Positions 33,340-42,546 of a DNA stretch of 64,000 nt are shown one piece after another. Every line of letters begins with the position of its first letter. Position 1 is the stretch's first letter. Both the position numbers and the translations under genes were made by a program. The notes beneath the pieces are model-generated. The model did no database searches, was not told the DNA's origin, and saw nothing but the letters and a program-made list of their open reading frames with translations. The DNA is from Nocardia pseudobrasiliensis NBRC 108224 (GTDB lineage: Bacteria; Actinomycetota; Actinomycetes; Mycobacteriales; Mycobacteriaceae). The stretch spans positions 20,896-84,895 of the forward strand of contig NZ_BDBS01000056.1 of NCBI RefSeq assembly GCF_001613105.1, written 5' to 3'.

Positions 33340-35609
33340 TCTCCTCCGGCGGATCGCGTCGCGTCACTGCCGATCTCGTGACCCAGCTCGGCGGCCAGCT
33401 TCTTCAGCAGATCCATGGCCGCGTCGGCGATCACCGTACCCGGCGGGAAGATCGCCGCGGCGCCCGCCGCGTACAGCTCGTCGAAATCGCCCGGCGGGAT
33501 GACCCCGCCCACGATGACCATGATGTCGGGCCGCCCGACCTCGGCCAGGGCGTGGCGCAGCGCGGGCACCAGCGTGAGATGACCCGCGGCCAGCGACGAC
33601 ACGCCGACCACGTGCACGTCGTTGTCGGCGGCCTGCTGCGCCACCTCCTCGGGGGTCTGGAACAGCGGGCCCACATCCACGTCGAAGCCGAGATCGGCGA
33701 AGGCCGTGGCTATCACCTTCTGGCCGCGGTCGTGCCCGTCCTGGCCCATCTTGGCGACGAGGATTCGGGGACGACGACCCTCGGCCTCGGCGAACTCCTC
33801 GACCAGCTCGATCGCCCGGCTGATATTGGTCACCTTTCCGGCCTCCTCGCGGTAGACACCGGACAGCGTACGGATCTCGGCCTGATGCCGCCCGTACACC
33901 TTCTCCAGCGCGTCGGAGATCTCCCCGACCGTCGCCTTGGCGCGCGCGGCGTCGATGGCCAGGGCCAGCAGGTTGTTGGCCATACCGCCCTCGGAAGATC
34001 CGGCGGCCCTTGTCAATTCGGCCAGCGCGCGCTCGACCTCGGCGCTGTCGCGTTCGGCGCGCAGGCGGCGCAACTTCTCGTTCTGCTCGGCGCGCACGCG
34101 CGAATTCTCGACCTTGAGGACCTCGATCCGCTGATCCTCGGCCACCTGATATTTGTTCACGCCGATCACCGGCTGCTGACCGGTATCGATGCGGGCCTGG
34201 GTGCGGGCGGCCGCCTCCTCGATGCGCAGCTTCGGAATGCCCTCCGAAATCGCCTGGGCCATACCGCCGTGCGCGGCCACCTCGGCGATATGCGCGCGGG
34301 CGCGCTGGGCCAGCTGATGGGTCAGCCACTCCACGTAGTACGAGCCGCCCCACGGATCGGCGGGCCGGGTGGTGTTGGACTCCTGCTGGATCAGCAGCTG
34401 GGTATTGCGCGCGATGCGGGCGGAGAAGTCGGTCGGCAGCGCCAGCGCCTCGTCGAGGGCGTTGGTGTGCAGCGACTGGGTGTGGCCCTGGGTCGCGGCC
34501 ATGGCCTCCACACAGGTGCGCGCCACATTGTTGAAGACGTCCTGCGCGGTCAGCGACCAGCCGGAGGTCTGCGAATGAGTGCGCAGGGCAAGCGATTTCG
34601 CGCTCTTGGGCTCGAATTCGGCGACCAGCTCGCTCCACAGCAGCCGCCCGGCCCGCATCTTGGCGACCTCCATGAAGAAGTTCATGCCGATCGCCCAGAA
34701 GAACGACAGCCGCGGCGCGAACTGATCCACGGCCATCCCCGCGTCCAGACCGGCCTTGATGTACTCCACGCCGTCGGCGAGGGTGTAGGCCAGCTCCAGA
34801 TCGGCGGTCGCCCCGGCCTCCTGGATGTGATAGCCGGAGATGGAGATCGAGTTGAACTTGGGCATCTTGGCCGAGGTGTAGGCGAAGATGTCGGAGATGA
34901 TCCGCATCGACGGCTTCGGCGGATAGATGTAGGTGTTGCGGACCATGAACTCCTTCAGAATGTCGTTCTGAATGGTTCCGGCCAGCTGTTCGGGCTTGAC
35001 GCCCTGCTCCTCCGCGGCCACCACGTACAGCGCCAGAATCGGCAGCACCGCGCCGTTCATGGTCATCGAGACCGAAACCTGGTCCAGCGGAATCTGATCG
35101 AACAGCTCGCGCATGTCCAGGATGGAGTCGATGGCGACCCCGGCCATACCGACGTCACCGGTCACGCGCGGATGATCGGAGTCGTAACCGCGATGGGTCG
35201 CCAGATCGAATGCCACCGACAGACCCTTCTGGCCCGCGGCGAGGTTGCGCCGGTAGAAGGCGTTGGAATCCGCGGCCGTGGAGAAGCCCGCGTACTGGCG
35301 AATCGTCCACGGCTGATTCACATACATCGTGGGATACGGTCCGCGCACGAACGGCGCGGCGCCGGGCAGGCTGTCGAGCGGATAGCCCTCGGCCGCGACG
35401 CGGTCGCGATCGGCCTTGGTGAAAACCGGTGGGACGTCGATCCCCTCGGGCGTGGCCCACACCAGCTGATCGGGCGTCTGGAAATTCGCCGCCGCGGCGG
35501 TCCGGATGAACTGCTCGACCTGTTCGGCGTCGACCTCGGCCGCGTGCGGCCGATCCAGCGGCACCTCGGCGAAACTGCCGATCACATGCTTGAATTCGCG
35601 TGTCGTCAT
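33336..35609 (-). CDS. mutB: Methylmalonyl-CoA mutase, large (cobalamin-binding) subunit
   Basis: 757 residues. The N-terminal TIM barrel carries the family segment RQYAGFSTAADSNAFYRRNLAAGQKGLSVAFDLATHRGYDSDHPRVTGDVGMAGVA (written in pieces, about 105-160) and the C-terminal domain binds AdoCbl with lower axial His626 in D624-G-H-D-R-G629 and the later GVSSLAAGH and VGGVIPPGD. Converts methylmalonyl-CoA to succinyl-CoA. ATG 35609 lies directly after the mutA stop with no gap. Confidence 0.97.
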   Translation of the reverse strand: MTTREFKHVIGSFAEVPLDRPHAAEVDAEQVEQFIRTAAAANFQTPDQLVWATPEGIDVPPVFTKADRDRVAAEGYPLDSLPGAAPFVRGPYPTMYVNQPWTIRQYAGFSTAADSNAFYRRNLAAGQKGLSVAFDLATHRGYDSDHPRVTGDVGMAGVAIDSILDMRELFDQIPLDQVSVSMTMNGAVLPILALYVVAAEEQGVKPEQLAGTIQNDILKEFMVRNTYIYPPKPSMRIISDIFAYTSAKMPKFNSISISGYHIQEAGATADLELAYTLADGVEYIKAGLDAGMAVDQFAPRLSFFWAIGMNFFMEVAKMRAGRLLWSELVAEFEPKSAKSLALRTHSQTSGWSLTAQDVFNNVARTCVEAMAATQGHTQSLHTNALDEALALPTDFSARIARNTQLLIQQESNTTRPADPWGGSYYVEWLTHQLAQRARAHIAEVAAHGGMAQAISEGIPKLRIEEAAARTQARIDTGQQPVIGVNKYQVAEDQRIEVLKVENSRVRAEQNEKLRRLRAERDSAEVERALAELTRAAGSSEGGMANNLLALAIDAARAKATVGEISDALEKVYGRHQAEIRTLSGVYREEAGKVTNISRAIELVEEFAEAEGRRPRILVAKMGQDGHDRGQKVIATAFADLGFDVDVGPLFQTPEEVAQQAADNDVHVVGVSSLAAGHLTLVPALRHALAEVGRPDIMVIVGGVIPPGDFDELYAAGAAAIFPPGTVIADAAMDLLKKLAAELGHEIGSDATRSAGGE

Positions 35610-37439
35610 TTACGCTCCCAGCTTCTCGAGCAGCTCGGACAGGCCGGCCACCGCGTCCATGCGGGCGGTGAGGAAGCCGTCCGGGCGCTGCGCGCCGCTC
35701 AGCTCGGCCACCGCCTTCTCCGGACCGGCCAGCAGTACCGTGGTGATACCCGCCGCGCGCAGGGCCTCCACCGCCGCCCCGGCCTCGGCGGCGTAGCGCG
35801 AATCCGACCCGCACAGCACCGCCAGCGACACACCGGGTTCGCCGGTATCGGTGGTCGTCTCGATTCCGCCGGAGGCGAGCAGATTGGCCGTGAAGGTCAC
35901 GCGCACATTGTTTTCCGCGACCGGACCCAGCGGCGCGAGCAGCGCCTTCGGGCGGCTGCCGTGTGCGGCGAGGTAGGCGTCGGAGCGGTCGCGCAGCCGC
36001 TCGAACGCCGCGCCGTAGCGGGCGACCACGCCCGGGGCGCGCGCGGCCTCCGACAGCGGCTTCTCCGCCAGATTCGGGAATTCGTTGACGCCGGTGACGG
36101 ACGTCTTACGGTGTGCCACATCCGAATCGCGGCGCGCCTTGGTCTCGGCCATACGCTCGGCCAGCAGGCCCGAGGCCAGCGCCTCGCGGTAGCCGCCCGC
36201 GCGTTCGATCTCCTGCATGAACTCCCAGGCCGCGCGGGCCAGGGCGTCGGTGAGACTTTCCACGTACCACGAACCCGCGCTCGGATCCTGGACGAAGCCC
36301 AGATGCGATTCCTCGAGCAGCAGCAGCTGGGTATTGCGGGCCATGCGCTCGGAGAACGCCTGGGACACCTCGAGTTCCCCGGGCGGCAGCGGCGAGTCGA
36401 AGGGCAGTACGGTGACCAGATCCGCGCCGCCGACGCCCGCGCCGAAGGCGGCCAACGTGGTGCGCAGCATATTCACCCACGGATCGCGCTGGGTCATCAT
36501 GGCCGCCGAGGTGACCGCGTGCTGGGGCGCGTTACCCAGATCGGGCGCGCCGAGCTCGTGGGCCACCCGGGCCCACAGTCGCCGGGCCGCACGGAATTTC
36601 GCCATGGTCGCGAACTGGTCGTCGGTGGCGGCCAGCCGAAAGCTCAGCTGGCCCAGCGCCGCGAGGGTATCGATATCGGCCTCGGCGAACGCGCGCAGAT
36701 AGGCCAGGCCCGCGGCGATCGCCGCGCCGAGTTCCTGTGCGTCCGAAGCGCCCGCATTGTGGAACACCTCCCCGGAAACCACCACGGCGCGAACCGATTC
36801 CGCGCGGTCGGCGGCCGCGCGGGCCAGGGCGATCGCCTCGTCGAGATCAATATCGGACGTCGCGGCGAAGGCATTGGTCAGCGGGGCCGCGCCCAGGAAC
36901 ACCCGGATCGCCTCGCGCTGCGGGGTCTCATAGCCGTCCAGGATCGCGAACAAGCGCGCGGCCGCGGCGGGGGTGTCGATTCCGGCCTCGAGGGTCAGCG
37001 GGGCGAGTTCGAACAGCAAGCCGGCCAGGGCGCTCGGCAGCTCGGCCACCGGCACGCCGTGCTCGCCCACACCCAGCCATATCGCGCTCACGCCGTTTTC
37101 CAGGCCCGCCAGGATGTTCCGATTCGTGGCGGCGGCATCCGGGCCACCGAAGCGGGCGCTGACGAACCAGCCGCGATGCACATCGCGGGTCGCGTCGTTA
37201 CCGCGCACGAACGGAAACGCGCCGGGCAGTGGCTGTTCGGGCAGTTCGTCGCGGCGGGTGTAGAGCGGGGCGACCGTCACCCCGTCGTAGGTCGAGACCG
37301 CGAGCAGCCGCTCCGGCTCATCGCCGAGTTCGTCCGGCTCCACCCTGCGGGCCTTGGCCAGCACCCCGGCCACGCCCTTGCGCCACGCGGCATATCCGGG
37401 CACGGGATCACTCGCGTCCGGATCCGAATCGATCGGCAT
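35610..37439 (-). CDS. mutA: Methylmalonyl-CoA mutase, small subunit
   Basis: 609 residues, homologous to MutB but lacking the cobalamin DxHxxG motif, as expected for the non-catalytic subunit. Typical segments are VSARFGGPDAAATNRNILAGLENG (about 94) and ERMARNTQLLLLEESHLGFVQDPSAGSWYVE (in pieces, about 360-395). ATG 37439 is preferred over GTG 37460 because GAGGAAA lies 8 nt before it. First gene of mutA-mutB-meaB. The 219-bp region upstream is shared with the divergent TVP38-like gene. Confidence 0.95.
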   Translation of the reverse strand: MPIDSDPDASDPVPGYAAWRKGVAGVLAKARRVEPDELGDEPERLLAVSTYDGVTVAPLYTRRDELPEQPLPGAFPFVRGNDATRDVHRGWFVSARFGGPDAAATNRNILAGLENGVSAIWLGVGEHGVPVAELPSALAGLLFELAPLTLEAGIDTPAAAARLFAILDGYETPQREAIRVFLGAAPLTNAFAATSDIDLDEAIALARAAADRAESVRAVVVSGEVFHNAGASDAQELGAAIAAGLAYLRAFAEADIDTLAALGQLSFRLAATDDQFATMAKFRAARRLWARVAHELGAPDLGNAPQHAVTSAAMMTQRDPWVNMLRTTLAAFGAGVGGADLVTVLPFDSPLPPGELEVSQAFSERMARNTQLLLLEESHLGFVQDPSAGSWYVESLTDALARAAWEFMQEIERAGGYREALASGLLAERMAETKARRDSDVAHRKTSVTGVNEFPNLAEKPLSEAARAPGVVARYGAAFERLRDRSDAYLAAHGSRPKALLAPLGPVAENNVRVTFTANLLASGGIETTTDTGEPGVSLAVLCGSDSRYAAEAGAAVEALRAAGITTVLLAGPEKAVAELSGAQRPDGFLTARMDAVAGLSELLEKLGA

Positions 37440-37658
37440 CGCTGCAGTTTCCTCTTCCACTCTGGTCCGACACCTTCAGCTCTACCGGATACCCGCTCCT
37501 GGGCCAAACTCTTCGCACACACTTTGCAGAGTGCTGTGCGAGTCGTTCACAACGCGCCGCGAAATCCGTTCGAGCTGGTCGGCAGCCGATTTAAGTTAAT
37601 CCAGATTCTCCGAGGGCACGGATGTTACCCACACCACAGCATCGCATCGGACCGACCG

Positions 37659-38369
37659 ATGCCCACCCGCAGGTACCGCGCGGTCACCGGTAGCCTGACG
37701 GCTGTGCTGAGGAGATTGCGTGATCCGCGGGTGCTGGGGCTGTTGCTGCTGGCCGTCGCACTGGTCGCGGTCACGCTGCTGGCGCCGCATCCGAGCCCGC
37801 AGCAGATTCGCGATTGGGCGCATTCGGTGGGCCCGGCGTTTCCGATCGTCTTCTTCCTCGTGCACGCGATCGTGACCGTCGCGCCCTTCCCGCGCACCGT
37901 GTTCACCCTCAGCGCCGGACTGCTGTTCGGCCCGGCGCTGGGCATCGCGCTCGCGGTCGCGGCGACCACGGTCAGTGCGATCTTGGCGCTGCTGCTGGTG
38001 CGGGCGCTGGATCGCGAGCAGGTCGCCGCCCGGCTCACCCATCCCGCGGTGCGGGCGGTGGATCGGCGGCTGGCCCGGCGCGGCTGGCTCGCGGTCGGGT
38101 CGCTGCGCCTGATCGCGCCCGTGCCGTTCTCGATCATCAACTACTGCGCGGGCCTGTCGTCGGTGCGGATGCTGCCGTATCTGGTGGCCACGATCATCGG
38201 TGTCATTCCCGGAACCATCGGCGTGGTCGTGCTCGGCGACGCGCTCACCGGTGAGACCAGCCCGGGCCTGCTCGTGCTGTCCGGGATCTGCATCACCGTG
38301 GGCGTGATCGGCCTGATCGTCGACGCCCGGTGGGGCGCGGGCGAATTCGCCGAACCCGTCGACGCCTGA
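37659..38369 (+). CDS. TVP38/TMEM64 (DedA-like, VTT domain) membrane protein
   Basis: 236 residues, five or six membrane helices. The VTT/SNARE-associated domain is recognised by FFLVHAIVTVAPFPRTVFTLSAGLLFGPALGIALAVAATT (split, about 69-108) and the re-entrant SLRLIAPVPFSIINYCAGLSSV (about 150). DedA/TVP38 proteins are thought to act in lipid scrambling or envelope maintenance. ATG 37659 has no strong ribosome site; GTG near 37702 (VLRRLRD) is an alternative. Confidence 0.87.
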   Translation: MPTRRYRAVTGSLTAVLRRLRDPRVLGLLLLAVALVAVTLLAPHPSPQQIRDWAHSVGPAFPIVFFLVHAIVTVAPFPRTVFTLSAGLLFGPALGIALAVAATTVSAILALLLVRALDREQVAARLTHPAVRAVDRRLARRGWLAVGSLRLIAPVPFSIINYCAGLSSVRMLPYLVATIIGVIPGTIGVVVLGDALTGETSPGLLVLSGICITVGVIGLIVDARWGAGEFAEPVDA

Positions 38370-38375
38370 GCCGGA

Positions 38376-39275
38376 TCAGACCGCCAGCGCGTCGCGCAGC
38401 GTCTCGCGCAACCAGCGATGGGCCGGATCGGCGTCGAGTCGCGCATGCCAGAGCATGCTCACATCGATCTCCGGCAGCTCCGCGGGAATCGGAAACCAGC
38501 GCAGGCCCAGGACTTCTCCGTACTGTTCGGCCAGGCGCCGCGGGCCGAGTCCGACATAGTTGCTCGTCGCGATGAGCAGCGCCGCGACCGCGAAGGACGG
38601 CACCACGGCCGCGACATGCCGCCGCAGCCCGGCGGTCTCGAGCGCGTCGTCGAGCGGTCCGCGCGAGCGCCCGCGCCGCGATGCGGACACATGCGGATGC
38701 TGACACAGCTGGGCCAGACTCGGGCGGCGGTGGCGGCCCAGCGGGCTGTCCGCGCGCACGATGCCGACCATCCGTTCGCGATACAGCCGGGCCGTGCGGA
38801 AATCCGGTGCGGCCGCGTCCCCCGCGCCGATATCCAGATCCACCGAACCGTCGCGCAGCGCCTCGCGGCTCTCATTGCCCTCCCCCACGAATCGCAGCGT
38901 CACCCCGGGCGCGACCGCGGCCGTCGCCTCCGCGGCGTCGGTGGCGAGCGTCGCGGCGACGCTGTCGTTGATCCGAATCGTGAAGGTGCGCTTCAACTCC
39001 GCGACATCGAGTTCGCGATCGGCGCTGATCAACGCCGACGCCTCGTCCAACAGCGCCCGCACCCGCGGCGCGGTGCGCAGCGCGAACGGAGTCGGGGCCA
39101 TCGCCCGTCCGGCCCGCACCAGGATCGGATCGTTCATCGCCCGCCGCAGCCGTCCCAGTGCGCGACTGGTCGCCGGAATCGACAGGTGCAGGCGCTCGGA
39201 CGCGGCGGTGACGCTGCACTCCTGCAGGAGTGCGTCGAATACGCGCAGGAGGTTCAGATCGAGCTGATCGTGCAT
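38376..39275 (-). CDS. LysR-family transcriptional regulator
   Basis: 299 residues. Winged HTH at about 5-65 (LDLNLLRVFDALLQECSVTAASERLHLSIPATSRALGRLRRAM) and a periplasmic-binding-like effector domain. Divergent from an MFS transporter gene across 75 bp that contain an interrupted inverted repeat, the usual LysR arrangement. It likely activates or represses the pump in response to a ligand. Confidence 0.9.
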   Translation of the reverse strand: MHDQLDLNLLRVFDALLQECSVTAASERLHLSIPATSRALGRLRRAMNDPILVRAGRAMAPTPFALRTAPRVRALLDEASALISADRELDVAELKRTFTIRINDSVAATLATDAAEATAAVAPGVTLRFVGEGNESREALRDGSVDLDIGAGDAAAPDFRTARLYRERMVGIVRADSPLGRHRRPSLAQLCQHPHVSASRRGRSRGPLDDALETAGLRRHVAAVVPSFAVAALLIATSNYVGLGPRRLAEQYGEVLGLRWFPIPAELPEIDVSMLWHARLDADPAHRWLRETLRDALAV

Positions 39276-39286
39276 AGTTGCATCCT

Positions 39287-39314
39287 ACGCAAACTTCGTT
39301 TGTGAAAGTTGCGT
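39287..39314. promoter_or_regulatory. Candidate LysR binding site
   Basis: ACGCAAACTT (39287-39296) and AAGTTGCGT (39306-39314) form an inverted repeat with a one-base bulge, between the LysR and MFS start codons. Confidence 0.55.
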
Positions 39315-39350
39315 GGCGTGCAGGTATGCCATCTCCCTAGCGTGACTGCC

Positions 39351-40868
39351 ATGCCATACAACGTCCTCGACCGCGACGACGCCTCGGTGTCGCCCGGCCG
39401 GTCCTCGCCGACCGCTCGGCGCGGACTGCTCGCCGTCATGTCCGCCTGCGTCGTGCTCGTCGTCGCCATGGTCGCGGCGATCAATCTCGCCGTCCCCATG
39501 CTCGCCGCGAGCGGACTGCGTCCCTCCGGATCCGCGCTCATCTGGATCGTCGACACCTATGTGATCTTCTTCGCCTGCCTGGTGATTCCGGGTGGCGCCG
39601 CCGGAGATCGCTTCGGGCGCAAGGGTGTGCTGCTCACCGGGCTGCTGCTGTTCGCCGCGGGCGCGCTGCTGTCGGCCGTCGCGCCGAATGTGGCGCTCAT
39701 GCTCGTGGGCCGTGCGCTCACCGGTGTGGGCGCGGCGGCGGTGCTGCCCAATACACTCGCTGTCCTTTTGCACGCCGTGCCCGCCGAGCGCAAGGGCGCG
39801 GCGATCGCCACCTGGGCGTCGATGACCGGAATCGGCGGCATGGTCGGCAATGTCGGCGGCGGCGCGGTGTTGACGGGTGGTTCGTGGCGGTGGCTGTTCC
39901 TCGCCGTCGTGCCGATCGCGCTCGCGCTGGCGGCGCTGGTGGCCCTCATCGCCCCGGTGTCGGCACGCCACGACCGCGATCTCGATCCCCTGGGCACCGT
40001 CCTGCTGGTCGGTGCGTCGGTGGCCTTGCTGCTCGGGATCGTGCAGGGTCCGGAGACGGGCTGGGGCAGCGCGGTGGTTGTCGGTGGATTCGTCTGCGCG
40101 GCGGTGTTGTTCGCGCTGTGGACGATCGTGGAGCTGCGGGCGCGACATCCGCTGCTGGATCCGCGCCTGTTCCTGCTGCCGGGACTGCGCAGCGCGTGTC
40201 TGGGCATGACGACGGTGTTCTTCGGCATGTTCGCGCTGTTCTACGTCAACGCCTCGCTCATGCAGTACGGCATGGGTTTCGGCGTACTGGAGACCGGACT
40301 CGGCATCATTCCGGCATCCGCCCCGATCATGCTCGGCGGACGCTATGTCGGGCGGCTGTCGCGGCGCATCGGCGTGGACGCCACGGTCGCCCTCGCCTTC
40401 GCCTGCACCGGCAGCGCGCTGCTGGGGCTGTCGACCACCGATACGCACACCCCGTATCCGATCTATGCGGCCTGGCTTGTGGTCAACGGCATCGGTATCA
40501 CCCTGGCGCTGCCGACCCTGTCCGCCGCGATCGCCACCTCGCTGCCACACGCCCAGGCGGGCGTCGGCGCCGGATTGCAGGCCACCACCCGCGAATTCGG
40601 CAGCGCGCTCGGCGTCGCGGTCATCGGCACGGTGCTCACCGCGCGCTTCGTCGCGGCGCTGCCCGCCGATATCCGCGCCGCGCACGATCCGCACACCGTG
40701 GCGCAGGCCCTGGCCGTATCGGCCCCCGGCCGCGCGCCGGAGATCGTGGCGGCCTTCGTCTCCGGCGCGGACCTGGGTCTGCGGATCATGGGGATGTCGG
40801 TGCTGGTCCTCGGCGCACTCGTCGTCGCCCAGTCCCTGCTGTCGCGTCGCGCGCGAAATCGCCGCTGA
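39351..40868 (+). CDS. MFS transporter, DHA2 family
   Basis: 505 residues, about 14 membrane helices. Motif A GGAAGDRFGRKGVLLTG and the DHA2 helix-5 region ASMTGIGGMVGNVGGGAVL are present, and helix 1 reads AMVAAINLAVPMLAASG without the Asp often found there. ATG 39351 is chosen; GTG 39342 three codons upstream is possible. Divergent from LysR. Substrate unknown. Confidence 0.88.
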   Translation: MPYNVLDRDDASVSPGRSSPTARRGLLAVMSACVVLVVAMVAAINLAVPMLAASGLRPSGSALIWIVDTYVIFFACLVIPGGAAGDRFGRKGVLLTGLLLFAAGALLSAVAPNVALMLVGRALTGVGAAAVLPNTLAVLLHAVPAERKGAAIATWASMTGIGGMVGNVGGGAVLTGGSWRWLFLAVVPIALALAALVALIAPVSARHDRDLDPLGTVLLVGASVALLLGIVQGPETGWGSAVVVGGFVCAAVLFALWTIVELRARHPLLDPRLFLLPGLRSACLGMTTVFFGMFALFYVNASLMQYGMGFGVLETGLGIIPASAPIMLGGRYVGRLSRRIGVDATVALAFACTGSALLGLSTTDTHTPYPIYAAWLVVNGIGITLALPTLSAAIATSLPHAQAGVGAGLQATTREFGSALGVAVIGTVLTARFVAALPADIRAAHDPHTVAQALAVSAPGRAPEIVAAFVSGADLGLRIMGMSVLVLGALVVAQSLLSRRARNRR

Positions 40869-40879
40869 CGGCACCGCTT

Positions 40880-41047
40880 TCAGGACCGCCGCGACGTCCC
40901 GGCCGGGACGTAGCCGCCGCTGGGTTCGATGTAGCGGGCCTCCTCGACCGTGTAGAGCGTGTCGGCCAGGCCGCGCAGGACCCGGGCCAGTGCGGCGATC
41001 GCGGCGTTTTCCTGTTCGGAGCCGGGCCAGGGTGAATCGGCTGTCAT
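40880..41047 (-). CDS. Small acidic helical protein downstream of amidase
   Basis: 55 residues. A helical core ENAAIAALARVLRGLADTLYTVEEAR is followed by a Gly/Pro tail. GAAAGG lies 6 nt before ATG 41047, and the gene starts 19 bp after the amidase stop, so the two are cotranscribed. By position and size it could be a small GatC/AtzG-like partner of the amidase, but sequence similarity is not evident to me. Confidence 0.55.
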   Translation of the reverse strand: MTADSPWPGSEQENAAIAALARVLRGLADTLYTVEEARYIEPSGGYVPAGTSRRS

Positions 41048-41066
41048 CGCGGGGCCTTTCGACGGG

Positions 41067-42482
41067 TCAGCGCAGCGCCGCGGGAGTGCGGCGGTGGTGA
41101 TCGGTGTGATGCTGGTAGGCGTCGGCGGCACGCAACACCGTGGCCTCGTCGAAATGCCTGCCGCTCAGCGACATCGAGAGCGGCAGCCCCTCGGCGGACA
41201 GCCCGATCGGGACGGCGACGACGGGGTTGCCGAGCGGATTCCAGTAGCCGGTGTGCAGTCCGGCGAGCACCGCCAGCGGCTGGGACTGACTCAGCGCGGA
41301 CAGTGGCGGCGCGCCCAGATGACCGGTCGGCGTGGCGATCAGATCCACCTCGGTGAACAGTGCGGCCATCTCACGCTGGGCGACGTGCCGGACCCGTTGG
41401 GCCTGAACGTAATCCATACCGGTCGGCGTGGCGGCCGCGGCCAGCGCGATGCGGGTGCTGCGACTGTAGTCGTCCCAGCGCGAGCGCAGCGTCGCGTGAT
41501 GGTAGGCCGACGCCTCGCAGGCCAGCACGACGACCTCCACCGCCGAGAGTTCGGTGTAGAAGGGAATTTCCACCGGCACGATCGCCGCACCGGCCCGGCG
41601 CAGCGCCTCGATCGCGGCGTCGAATCGCGCGGGCTGCTCCGGATCGGCCAGGCCGCCGATGAATCGGGCCAGATCGTCGACCCCGATGGTCACCCCGCGC
41701 AACTCCCCGGTCAGCGCCGCCGAATAGTCGGCCACCGGCTCGGTGGAGCTGTAGGGATCCTCGTCGTCGTGCCCGGCCAGCACCGACAGCAGCAGCGCGC
41801 AGTCCGCGGCGGTGGTCGCCATCGGACCCACGTGGTCCAGGGTATAGGCCAGCGGCACCACACCGGATTTCGGCACCCGCCCGAAGGTCGGCTTCAGCCC
41901 GGTCACCCCGCAGTAGGCGGCGGGGATCCGGATGCTGCCCACGGTGTCGGTGCCGATCGCGCCGAGAAACATCCCGGTCGCCAGCCCGCTGCCCGAGCCG
42001 GAACTGGACCCACCGGCCCAGCGCGCCGCGTCCCACGGATTGCGCGGGACGGGGAACGGTTTCGCCGGATCCGGTACGCCGAGCGCGAATTCCATCGTGG
42101 TGGTCTTACCGGTCACGATCGCGCCCGCGGCCTCGAGTCGCCGCACCACCGCGCAGTCCCCCACGCTCGCGGCCCACGCCGGATCCAGCACCAGGCTCTG
42201 GGCCGTGGTCGGTCCCGCCGAATGCGCGAGAATATCCTTGACCCCGATCGGAATTCCATCCAGCGGGGTCAGCGGCACACCGGCCGCGATTTTGCGATCG
42301 ACGCGTTCGGCCTGTTCGCGAGCCCGCTGATCGAACCGCGTCAGATACACGCCGAACTTCTCGTCGTAGGTGTCGGCCGCCGCCAGCGCCCGCTCCACCA
42401 GTTCGGCGGCGCGCACCTGTCCGGCCCGCAGAGCCGCGGCGGCCGCGGTGATTGTCGTTGGCTTCGAAGCGCTTTCGGTCAT
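41067..42482 (-). CDS. Amidase signature (AS) family hydrolase
   Basis: 471 residues from ATG 42482 (GTG 42518 is an alternative). The AS Ser-cisSer-Lys triad is recognisable: GVKDILA (Lys), WAGGSSSGSGSG (cis-Ser) and GTDTVGSIRIPAAYCG with the nucleophile Ser. The last motif is normally GTDTGGSIRIP, so the first Gly of the oxyanion loop is Val here. Hydrolyses amides; substrate unknown. It lies 64 bp downstream of the phosphatase gene and may be the distal part of the B12-riboswitch operon. Confidence 0.87.
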   Translation of the reverse strand: MTESASKPTTITAAAAALRAGQVRAAELVERALAAADTYDEKFGVYLTRFDQRAREQAERVDRKIAAGVPLTPLDGIPIGVKDILAHSAGPTTAQSLVLDPAWAASVGDCAVVRRLEAAGAIVTGKTTTMEFALGVPDPAKPFPVPRNPWDAARWAGGSSSGSGSGLATGMFLGAIGTDTVGSIRIPAAYCGVTGLKPTFGRVPKSGVVPLAYTLDHVGPMATTAADCALLLSVLAGHDDEDPYSSTEPVADYSAALTGELRGVTIGVDDLARFIGGLADPEQPARFDAAIEALRRAGAAIVPVEIPFYTELSAVEVVVLACEASAYHHATLRSRWDDYSRSTRIALAAAATPTGMDYVQAQRVRHVAQREMAALFTEVDLIATPTGHLGAPPLSALSQSQPLAVLAGLHTGYWNPLGNPVVAVPIGLSAEGLPLSMSLSGRHFDEATVLRAADAYQHHTDHHRRTPAALR

Positions 42483-42546
42483 CTCGGCCCCAATCTCTCG
42501 GTCGTTCGATGGTGTCACGACCGCGGGGAGCGTAGCGGTGGAAGCG

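Noticed and set aside
33378..37650. Very long open frame on the plus strand antisense to the mut operon
   Set aside because: It is the shadow of strongly GC3-biased mutA, mutB and meaB codons; its translation is Arg/His/Gly-rich and shows no domain. Only its last part (37659-38369), beyond the mut genes, is real.
37440..37658. RamB/PrpR-type box in the mutA promoter
   Set aside because: ACTTTGCA at about 37523 only partly matches AAACTTTGCAAA; not strong enough to list as a site.
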